Shown here in pieces: positions 1 through 6,616 of a DNA stretch of 7,574 bases (its first letter is position 1; every line of letters starts with the position of its first letter). The stretch is from positions 1 through 7,574 of the forward strand of contig JAFGOU010000210.1 in assembly GCA_016926315.1 (NCBI GenBank), given 5' to 3'. This DNA is from Chitinispirillaceae bacterium. GTDB taxonomy: Bacteria; Fibrobacterota; Chitinivibrionia; Chitinivibrionales; Chitinispirillaceae. Position numbers and translations under genes: made by a program. The notes beneath the pieces were generated by a model that saw only the letters and a program-made list of their open reading frames with translations, had not been told where the DNA came from and did no database searches.

Positions 1-1
1 A

Positions 2-148
2 TGCACGGAGCTGATTCTGCGTATATTCAGGGAGGAAGGAATCGATCCCCGGGAGGTTACGCCGCCCACGCACCGCCCGCTGGACCGGGAGGTTCCCCTC
101 GCCGTTTTTGCGGGAGTAAAGGAGCGGCAAATGCCAGGCGATGGCTGA
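2..148 (+). CDS. C-terminal end of an FAD/[2Fe-2S] amine or amino-acid dehydrogenase alpha subunit (partial)
   Basis: An open frame enters from the left edge in frame 2 and stops at TGA 146-148, giving 48 residues and no start. The peptide begins with a Cys, followed by an amphipathic helix (ELILRIFREEGID), then a tail with THRPLDREVPLAVFAG. From memory this matches the end of the BFD-like [2Fe-2S] domain in alpha subunits of the proline, hydroxyproline, opine and HCN-synthase type dehydrogenases. In those proteins the fourth cluster Cys is followed by a helix and a tail of the form RPP-x-RPVPL-x-x-LA. Such subunits oxidise amines together with a DAO-family beta subunit, and the remains of one lie just downstream (233-852), which supports the assignment. 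The codons have the GC-rich third positions of a real gene. The frame-1 reading over the same bases (1-303) is Arg/Gly/Pro-rich and looks spurious. Whether the rest of the alpha gene is intact lies outside the window. The match is based on motif and context, so confidence is moderate. Confidence 0.55.
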   Translation, partial: CTELILRIFREEGIDPREVTPPTHRPLDREVPLAVFAGVKERQMPGDG

Positions 149-232
149 CGGACTGTCGCAATCGGTCGTCGAAGGCGGCACGAAACGCCCTGTTCGATAG
201 CCCGCCTTTGCGTTATCGGGAAAAAGGAAATC

Positions 233-852
233 TTGCCTGCACGCCACGGCAGCAGGATGGATCTGAGTGTCGGGAAAAATACGAAACGACAAAACAGCCA
301 TAACGAAACTGACGAACCTGTGAAAAACAACTATGACGCTGTTATCGTCGGTGCGGGAAGCGTCGGCCTCACCATTGCCTTTTTCCTGACGCAGGCGGGG
401 ATGAAGGTCCTTGTTCTCGAAATGGCGCCGACGGTGGGGCAGGGACAGCATAAAACGGCCATAGGCGGCGTGCGTGCGACACATTCCGATCCCGCAAAAA
501 TCCTCGTGTGCCGGGAAAGCCTGAATATTTTCAAGGGATGGGAGGAAACCTACGGCAGCCCTGTCGGTTGGAAAGGAGGCGGATACTGCTTGCCGGTTTA
601 CCGTGAAAAAGAGAAGGTCACCCTTCAAAGCCTGCTCCCCGTTCAAAAGAAATTCGGCCTGAACATTGACTGGACGGATTGATCGGGGGGACCTATTCCC
701 CGGAAGACGGCAAGGGATTAATGATGGGACCCGGAATAGGGAAAAACATGGCAAACCTCATACTAAACGGCGAACCGCTGCTGGAGCGCGGGATATTCGA
801 TACCCTGGGGTTCCACCGGAATTTTTATACGAAATCTGAGGCTTTGAAATAA
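233..852 (+). pseudogene. DAO-family FAD-dependent oxidoreductase (dehydrogenase beta subunit), internally deleted and frameshifted
   Basis: This is a remnant of a glycine/sarcosine-oxidase-like flavoenzyme, normally about 380-400 residues. The first piece (to TGA 680-682) has the dinucleotide-binding fold: YDAVIVGAGSVGLTIAFFL is the GxGxxG motif, followed by VLVLE at the end of the second strand. It then has the family region GGVRATHSDP, LNIFKGWEETYGSPVGW and FGLNIDW. The second piece, in another frame (682-852), reads GGTYSPEDGKGLMMGPGIGK, then NMANLILNGEP, and stops at TAA 850-852. That is the C-terminal FAD-contacting segment that ends these proteins (G-H-G-F-M-x-x-P-A-x-G-K-x-x-A-x-x-I). 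Roughly 200 residues of substrate and FAD domain are missing between the pieces, so no active enzyme is expected. Start: TTG 233 has AAGGA at 224-228, but the conserved fold begins near GTG 320, so the 29 residues before it may not be translated. It probably formed an operon with the partial alpha subunit upstream. An assembly error is the main alternative. Confidence 0.85.
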
Positions 853-923
853 CCCGGAATGACCGATGCCGAAACGACGGCGACTGGTCCGGCACGCCAC
901 CAGGACGCACACCCGGCGAAAAA

Positions 924-2732
924 TTATTGCAGGACACCACCCATCTGTTCGAGCGTCAGTTTAAGGGTCTGGAAGGCCTCAGGATCGAGCTTTGCCTTGA
1001 GAAAGGGCCTGAGTTGCCGGAACCGCTGTACCGCCAAACTCACCCTGTTCTTGTTAATGAGGGAATAGATTTCCTCCAGCCGTTTTTGTGCAATTTCAGT
1101 TCCGCGGGCAGCCGCCTCGGAATCGGAAGGTCCTTCCATCGTGCCGCGCTTCTTTGCCAGACGATCAACCTCCTTTTTCTTGATTTTGATCAGCTTATCC
1201 TGTTGTTTGATCTCCCGCTGCGCCTTGCTCAACATTTTCTCGGTATACTTGATGTTGAGCAGCATTTTTTCCCGCTGATCGATCAGGCCGGCCAGTTCCC
1301 CTTTTGCGCTTTCCACCACATCACGGCCGGGGTCTGCTTCGAGCACCGGCTCACCGAAATCGTCCTCTGTTCCAGCCTCCTTTTCCGTCCGGTATGCCGG
1401 AACCCGGCCGGCATTCCCGGAACCGCTCCCGGCCTGACTCTGGATGAGATCATCCTGAACAATCACCATCTGGCTGTTCAGCAAATGCAGTTCGTCCGCG
1501 AAGCGGCGTAATTCGCCATCGTTTTTCTCCTGGCGCCGCAGGCTGTCCTGTTGCAGGGCCGACCGCTTTTTCACGAGCGACAAACGCTCCCGTTTTTTCC
1601 ATGAAACCATCGTGTCCATGTCATCGCTCTCGCCCGGCCCGGCCGAAGCCAGGGTTGCGATCGCATTTCGTTCTTCTTCAATCATCATACCCAGGGAGTC
1701 GCTCGCGTCCGCCATTATAAAGAGCTCCCGTTTCATTGTCGCGATCGCCGTATCCAGCCGTTCATGGGGGGGGATTTTCGGGGGGGGGGTCGCGCGCTCA
1801 AAAGCGAGAAGTTCGGAGCGCGCCTTGTTATGCGGGATCGTCGCCGCCGGGATCAGTTTTTCGTTTCTCCGGAGCGCGCTGTCGACCGCCGCCATCTTTT
1901 GCCGTACCGTCAAACCCGTCAAACTGCCTTCCCTCAGTCGTATGCCCTTGTACGTGTTTAAAAGCGCATCCTGTTTCGCATTGAGTGAATCAAGCGCCCC
2001 TTCCCACCTGTCGGTACGTTTGTTGGCCTTTTTCCTTGAACCGCCCATCTTGACCGCATTGTCCATTGAATCCCTGACCTGAAATACAACGAGGTCTATC
2101 TCCAGCTTTTTCCGCAAGGCAAGAAGCAGTTGCTGCTCCCCTTTGACCCGCTGGAGTTCCATGTCCGCATGTTTCATCGCCTCCTCATACGGCGCCCGCA
2201 GCCGCTCGTATCTCTTAATGGCGGTTTCCGACGATCTGCTCAACCGGTTTCGCTCTTTTGTTTTCGAACTTACCTGGGCCTCGGCAAGGGCGATGCGGTC
2301 GTCGAGTTTTTTTTTCTTTAAAGAAAGATCCTGGATGTTGTTTTTCTTCTGCGCTATTTTCTTTTCGTTGCCCGTCTTAACGCCGGCCATGCTCTCTTCG
2401 GCCCTGCCCAGGACAGAATCACACGCGGCGATCAGGCCGTTGATACGAAGGATTTCACCGAGGATCTGCAATCGTTCGCTTTCCTTTTTCGCGGCAGCCT
2501 GCAGGGAATCGTTAAGCAGTTTCTCGCGGACGAACGCCAGTGAATCCATCCGTTTCTGGAGCACGGCGATTTTTTTTGCCGCCGGTTTTCCTGAAGGAGC
2601 GGTTTGATTGCCTGATCGAGCGGTGGGGGTCATTGAAACGATAATGAACACGCCTGCTATCACGATACCTCGAAAAGCACGGAATCGGGGCAGGATAATG
2701 AGGGAATGAGCGCGAGCGACATCGTTTTCCAT
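924..2732 (-). CDS. Exported or membrane-anchored long coiled-coil protein of unknown function
   Basis: A 602-residue protein I do not recognise as a named family. Residues 1-21 are basic-flanked and polar. Residues 22-34 (GIVIAGVFIIVSM) form one hydrophobic segment, either a signal peptide or an anchor, so the body probably sits outside the cytoplasm. From about 50 to 300 and 375 to 530 it is rich in Lys, Glu, Arg, Gln and Leu with heptad-like spacing, indicating long coiled coils. A Pro-rich break (TPPPKIPPH, 315-323) and a Gly/Ser/acidic linker (433-470) separate the blocks. The last 55 residues (EEIYSLINKNRVSLAVQRFR and following) look like a small helical-repeat domain. Asp-Ser recurs eight times along the coils. 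There is one Cys (104). The frame stays open to 2942, but ATG 2732 is preceded by AGGAGGT with 6-base spacing, and the upstream codons are repeat-like intergenic sequence, so I start it here. The gene is divergent from the membrane protein at 3026. A structural or envelope role is inferred only. Confidence 0.8.
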   Translation of the reverse strand: MENDVARAHSLIILPRFRAFRGIVIAGVFIIVSMTPTARSGNQTAPSGKPAAKKIAVLQKRMDSLAFVREKLLNDSLQAAAKKESERLQILGEILRINGLIAACDSVLGRAEESMAGVKTGNEKKIAQKKNNIQDLSLKKKKLDDRIALAEAQVSSKTKERNRLSRSSETAIKRYERLRAPYEEAMKHADMELQRVKGEQQLLLALRKKLEIDLVVFQVRDSMDNAVKMGGSRKKANKRTDRWEGALDSLNAKQDALLNTYKGIRLREGSLTGLTVRQKMAAVDSALRRNEKLIPAATIPHNKARSELLAFERATPPPKIPPHERLDTAIATMKRELFIMADASDSLGMMIEEERNAIATLASAGPGESDDMDTMVSWKKRERLSLVKKRSALQQDSLRRQEKNDGELRRFADELHLLNSQMVIVQDDLIQSQAGSGSGNAGRVPAYRTEKEAGTEDDFGEPVLEADPGRDVVESAKGELAGLIDQREKMLLNIKYTEKMLSKAQREIKQQDKLIKIKKKEVDRLAKKRGTMEGPSDSEAAARGTEIAQKRLEEIYSLINKNRVSLAVQRFRQLRPFLKAKLDPEAFQTLKLTLEQMGGVLQ

Positions 2733-2738
2733 ACTGAT

Positions 2739-2745
2739 ACCTCCT
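2739..2745 (-). promoter_or_regulatory. Strong ribosome binding site fixing the start of the coiled-coil gene
   Basis: On the minus strand this reads AGGAGGT, a near-perfect anti-Shine-Dalgarno match, six bases before ATG 2732. It decides against the much longer open reading frame that continues 70 codons upstream to 2942. Confidence 0.8.
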
Positions 2746-2802
2746 GAGATGAACCGCCGGCCGTTTTTAAAATAACCTATGGGCACCTCAAAAAATTCCT
2801 CT

Positions 2803-2880
2803 TTCTGGTGATTGTCATTTCGAACCCCTCGGAAGTACTCCTCCCTCTGCGTCCACCCTCCGCCTTGATAGGGTGGAGAT
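2803..2880. repeat. Probable dispersed intergenic repeat with perfect hairpin (REP-like)
   Basis: The stretch contains GTCATTTCGAACCCCTCGG followed by a perfect 8-bp inverted repeat: TCCACCCT at 2852-2859 and AGGGTGGA at 2870-2877, with a 10-base loop. Sequences with GTCATTTCGA followed by a C/G-rich hairpin occur as multi-copy intergenic elements in many bacterial genomes. Only one copy is visible here, so calling it a repeat rests on resemblance. Its position between divergent start codons argues against a terminator. Confidence 0.4.
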
Positions 2881-3025
2881 GTATTCGTTCGATACCGCGG
2901 GATACCTACGTTCTTGATGCCAAAGAACCTGCATAGCCGCAAAAAACGGTTTTATTTGCATCTCTCCCGTCTCCGACGTAGTTTTTTACCATAACCCCTT
3001 TCCCATCATAACGAAAGGATGAGCC

Positions 3026-3811
3026 ATGAAAAACCTCATCATCCTGCTCGCGGTTCTTCTCCTTGCCGCCGCCGGTATTTTTACGGTCATCAAAGTGCGT
3101 AACGCGGCATCGGCCGCATCCGCATCCGCGGCCGAAACAAAAGGCGATTTCAGCAAGGCGGCCTCAGATTACGCCGATGCGCTCCTGAAAATCATTCCCT
3201 CGATTCCGGTGCCTGACATAAACGAGTCCAAGGTCATTTCTCAGGCCGGATGGAAGAAAAAAATGGAGGACTATGCCGCCTGGCTTTCCGGTTCGTCGTC
3301 GCAAAACGCCGAAATCGCCAAACGGAGCGAACTGCTTGGCGGAATCCTCCGCAACGAAGCGCGCATTCACACCGCCAAATTTTTAACCAGGGATTCGATG
3401 ACCACCCTCACTCCGGAGCAGTACGCCACCCTATGGAACAGCGCCTTCTTCGGCAGGGGCGTGACTCCGGACCCGGCGCACGCTTCGCTTGCGGCTTCCT
3501 GCCACAGCAAGGGGTTTTCGATCGTCAGGTTCTCGGCACTCACCTCGTACCAGTATCAGATTTCGCTTATCGACACCGTAAAAAACCGCCGAACCATCTT
3601 TACCGTACCCCCCGAAGACCGCACCTTCATTCTCGCACCGCCGGGCGACTATCTTCTCCTGTGCAGGAGCTCGATCCGGTATCCGGGAAGGAAGATCTGG
3701 CATTCCGCACCGGTGATTATTCCGTTGTCGGTTCCTCCTGTCGCATCGCTCATCACCCGGCAGATTGAAACACAGGTCGTGCGCGATATCGAGGCTCAAT
3801 CGGTGCAGTAA
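3026..3811 (+). CDS. Membrane-anchored hypothetical protein with helical N-terminal region and beta-rich C-terminal domain
   Basis: A 261-residue protein of no family I recognise. Residues 4-23 (LIILLAVLLLAAAGIFTVIK) form one hydrophobic helix after a short basic start. There is no lipobox Cys, so it is likely an uncleaved anchor or a signal peptide, placing the rest outside the cytoplasm. An Ala/Ser-rich linker (27-37) follows. Next comes a TPR-like helix (GDFSKAASDYADALLKI, 40-56) and a helical region to about 140. From about 164 to 235 alternating hydrophobic residues and APPGDYLLLC (204-213) suggest a beta-sandwich like those in regulatory or surface domains with an LPPGxY motif. ATG 3026 has AAAGGA upstream at 6-7 bases. 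It is transcribed away from the coiled-coil gene, and the shared 293-base region may allow joint control. It converges with the methyltransferase, with 122 bases between the stops and no clear terminator. Its function is unknown. Confidence 0.8.
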   Translation: MKNLIILLAVLLLAAAGIFTVIKVRNAASAASASAAETKGDFSKAASDYADALLKIIPSIPVPDINESKVISQAGWKKKMEDYAAWLSGSSSQNAEIAKRSELLGGILRNEARIHTAKFLTRDSMTTLTPEQYATLWNSAFFGRGVTPDPAHASLAASCHSKGFSIVRFSALTSYQYQISLIDTVKNRRTIFTVPPEDRTFILAPPGDYLLLCRSSIRYPGRKIWHSAPVIIPLSVPPVASLITRQIETQVVRDIEAQSVQ

Positions 3812-3933
3812 CGTTTCCGGCAGGGCGCGCCGCAACAGTGAGCCTGCTCGTCGCTACGCACGCCGTCGCCGGAGCGTTATGGCAGAGGCAGGGTGACGGA
3901 GCGGGGGGTCAACGATGGCCGGCATCCAGGTGT
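3812..3933. other. Intergenic gap between convergent genes
   Basis: 122 bases lie between the stop of the membrane-anchored gene and the stop of the methyltransferase gene. A two-way terminator would be expected, but I find no stem with a T-run on either strand. The 8-base palindrome GGCGCGCC lies near 3825. Nothing else is recognisable. Confidence 0.5.
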
Positions 3934-4527
3934 CTACGACGGCTTGTGGCCGTAATAATAGCTCCCGGTGTAAATGACGCTGTTATTGATAAGGAACCCT
4001 GCACACGAACGTTCCCTGAACGCTTTCATCCATTGCCGCAACCCCTCGGGCGTGACCCGCCAAAAATCCTGGGGCGATGGATGGTACGGTTGGTTTAACG
4101 GCACCTCCACCCAGATCCTGCCGCCTGGCCGCAACACCCTGAACAGTTCACCGATGGCTTTTGGCGGATCATCGATATGCTCGAGTATCGCATTGCATGC
4201 AATGGCGTCAAATTGATTGTCGTCAAACCCGAGCGACCTGACATCATAATTGAAATCGATGAGGGGAGAGGTGTCGAACAGGTCGACACTTACCCAGTTC
4301 GCTCCGAGTTTTGACCTACGGGCACCGATTTGCAGGCTCTTTCTGCCGGTTTCGTTTCCGTAGTTTAAAAATTCACGGAAAAGGAGTTCCCGGGTATCTG
4401 GTCCTTTCAGTAATTTTTGAGCGCCACGGACATGCTTTTCGAGGTATCTGATGTTGCTAAAAAACGATTTCGCATACAGCTTGACATTCGTTCGCATCGG
4501 CATTCCCCTTTTTAGTTTAACCGGCAT
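3934..4527 (-). CDS. Class I SAM-dependent methyltransferase (Methyltransf_11-like)
   Basis: A protein of about 197 residues that would transfer a methyl group from S-adenosylmethionine to an unknown acceptor in the cytoplasm. Its Rossmann-type motifs run in order. The motif I position is SLQIGARRSKLG (64-75), the acidic end of strand 2 is VSVDLFD (79-85), an Asp-containing segment is FNYDVRSLGF (92-101), motif IV is FDAIACNAILEHIDDP (106-121), and the post-motif is RVLRPGGRIWVEVP (130-143). Then comes HPSPQDFWRVTPEGL (149-163), typical of small methyltransferases in glycan and lipid gene clusters. Motif I lacks the usual GxGxG. The start is ambiguous. ATG 4527 has AAGG 7 bases upstream and lies 14 bases after the MoxR stop. 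ATG 4497 has a good AGGGGA at 6 bases and would give 187 residues. TTG 4533 is also possible. It follows moxR closely enough to be co-transcribed. The acceptor cannot be read from the sequence. Confidence 0.87.
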   Translation of the reverse strand: MPVKLKRGMPMRTNVKLYAKSFFSNIRYLEKHVRGAQKLLKGPDTRELLFREFLNYGNETGRKSLQIGARRSKLGANWVSVDLFDTSPLIDFNYDVRSLGFDDNQFDAIACNAILEHIDDPPKAIGELFRVLRPGGRIWVEVPLNQPYHPSPQDFWRVTPEGLRQWMKAFRERSCAGFLINNSVIYTGSYYYGHKPS

Positions 4528-4541
4528 GTTCAAACCTTGCG

Positions 4542-5540
<999 letters not shown>

Positions 5541-5557
5541 GGGTATTCCTTTTAGTG

Positions 5558-5585
5558 ATGGTATCGACAGGTGACTGTTTTTCAA
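5558..5585 (-). promoter_or_regulatory. Possible sigma70-type promoter in front of moxR
   Basis: On the minus strand TTGAAA (5585-5580) and TACCAT (5563-5558) are separated by 16 bases. They match the -35 consensus at 5 of 6 and the -10 consensus at 4 of 6 positions. Transcription would start about 10 bases before ATG 5540, which leaves a very short leader just containing the AAAGGA ribosome binding site. The call is weak, since such matches also occur by chance. Confidence 0.25.
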
Positions 5586-5586
5586 A

Positions 5587-5614
5587 TGACCTCAACTCCG
5601 ATATGGTGAGGTCA
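5587..5614 (-). terminator. Perfect 8-bp hairpin at the end of the flippase gene (possible terminator or attenuator)
   Basis: TGACCTCA (5587-5594) and TGAGGTCA (5607-5614) are exact inverted repeats around a 12-base loop. On the minus strand the hairpin begins exactly at the flippase stop codon TGA (5614-5612). Only three T residues follow it before a G, so it is not a classical intrinsic terminator. It could attenuate readthrough into moxR, protect mRNA ends, or be a protein-binding dyad. Confidence 0.4.
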
Positions 5615-6616
5615 GGTTTCCGTCCCCTTTTTTTCCACGACATCCTTTGCCTTGCTGATGTCTTTGAACGAAATGCCCATGCGGAAAAAATACCAGAGCC
5701 CGAGCACCGATACCGTAACATACCCGACCGCATGGTAGATCGTGGCAACGGCAATCGCCTTGGTGGTCTCGATCCCGCACAACATGAATCCCTGCTTGAG
5801 GGCGGCATGAAGCGTACCCACATAGCCGGGCGAGAGCGGAATAGCGGCGCCGAGCGCGGCGCACGCCGCGGTGAACATGCCGGCAAGCGGGCCGAAGGAC
5901 GTTTCCTGTATGAAAAGGACCATCATGGCCGCATAGCACGCGATGGTTGCAAACGAAAGCAGGGTCATGAGCACAAAGGTTCCGGGATTGAACAGCCAGT
6001 GCAGATTTGAAACCAGGTCTTTTCCAATGACCAGAAAGCGCTGTCTGATTTTCGGCGGGGTCCATTTCAGGCACCATTTAAGAAAAGATTTTGTGCGAAG
6101 CGGAGCGGCCATGTAGAAAAGAAGGGCACAAAGCGCACCGGCAGCCGCCGCTGCCGCGGGCAGGGCATAGGGAGCCACGGGCCGGAGCGCCGGAAGCAAA
6201 AGTGCCGGAATGAAAAAAAACGACAGAAACATGACCGAATCGATGGCCCTTTCAAGCAGGACCGACCCGACGCTCTGCGGGAGCGAAAACCGGTTCCGCC
6301 TCCAGAGGAGGAGCACGCGCGTCGCCTCCCCGAGCCGGGCAGGCAAAAAATTGTTCACCATAAAACCGACCATGACAATACCGAACAGGCCGCGGCGAGA
6401 CGCTCCCGCCGTCGGCGGCAGAATCAGGTTCCAGCGTATCGTTCGCAGAAAAAGTGTCAGCAGGGTCAGGCCAACACCGCCGAGGACTGCCGCAAGGGGA
6501 GTCGCGCGGAGGTATGCCCAGAGCTGGGCAGGGTCCACGTCACGGAAGAAAATATACAGTCCGGCCCCTGCCAGCACGATGCCGCCGGCATATTGAAACA
6601 CCTGCGCCTTTTTCAT
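5612..6616 (-). CDS. LPG-synthase transmembrane/flippase-like integral membrane protein (UPF0104/YbhN-AglD type)
   Basis: 334 residues, almost entirely hydrophobic helices, in the inner membrane. Segments are visible near 9-24, 42-60, 78-92, 128-145, 150-172, 212-236, 244-262 and 290-312. The family landmarks are present: FLRTIRWNLIL (56-66), NNFLPARLGEATR (88-100), LLERAIDSVMF (120-130) and the late motif AIPLSPGYVGTLHAAL (258-273). This is the membrane domain seen in lysylphosphatidylglycerol synthases without the aminoacyltransferase domain. Members without that domain are annotated as lipid or polyprenyl-glycan flippase-like proteins, but substrates are mostly unknown. A charged tail (KDISKAKDVVEKKGTET) would lie on one face. 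The start ATG 6616 overlaps the stop of the DUF1015 gene as ATGA, so translation is probably coupled. The weak ribosome binding site fits that. A transport role for a lipid-linked substrate is inferred only. Confidence 0.9.
   Translation of the reverse strand: MKKAQVFQYAGGIVLAGAGLYIFFRDVDPAQLWAYLRATPLAAVLGGVGLTLLTLFLRTIRWNLILPPTAGASRRGLFGIVMVGFMVNNFLPARLGEATRVLLLWRRNRFSLPQSVGSVLLERAIDSVMFLSFFFIPALLLPALRPVAPYALPAAAAAAGALCALLFYMAAPLRTKSFLKWCLKWTPPKIRQRFLVIGKDLVSNLHWLFNPGTFVLMTLLSFATIACYAAMMVLFIQETSFGPLAGMFTAACAALGAAIPLSPGYVGTLHAALKQGFMLCGIETTKAIAVATIYHAVGYVTVSVLGLWYFFRMGISFKDISKAKDVVEKKGTET

Larger units (their letters stand above)
2733..3025. other. Divergent intergenic region between the coiled-coil gene and the membrane-anchored gene
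   Basis: This 293-base non-coding stretch must carry the promoters of both flanking genes. I could not find convincing -35/-10 pairs for either. The minus-strand frame through it is open, but its translation (SPPYQGGGW, REEYFRGVRNDN) is the kind of peptide produced when dispersed intergenic repeats are translated, not a protein domain. A perfect hairpin lies at 2852-2877. An A/T-rich imperfect dyad lies near 2939-2960. Confidence 0.6.

Noticed and set aside
1..303. 100-residue open frame in frame 1 from ATG 1
   Set aside because: Its Arg/Gly/Pro/Ala-rich peptide has no domain character and overlaps the more convincing frame-2 C-terminus.
885..905. CTGGT/ACCAG dyad between the pseudogene and the coiled-coil gene end, considered as a terminator
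   Set aside because: The stem is only five bases and has no adjacent T-run on either strand.
927..2607. Several long plus-strand open frames opposite the coiled-coil gene
   Set aside because: They are antisense shadows. The minus frame has the strong AGGAGGT site, coherent heptads and a single continuous protein.
2939..2960. A/T-rich imperfect inverted repeat GCAAAAAACGGTTTTATTTGC
   Set aside because: It is imperfect and of low complexity. It could be an operator, but nothing beyond the dyad supports that.
3838..4216. Plus-strand open frames opposite the methyltransferase
   Set aside because: They are antisense to clear methyltransferase motifs and show no family features.
5567..5578. Short dyad ACAG-N4-CTGT between the putative -35 and -10 before moxR, considered as a LexA-like operator
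   Set aside because: The arms are only four bases, and orientation and spacing do not fit CTGT-N8-ACAG. It is likely to be chance.
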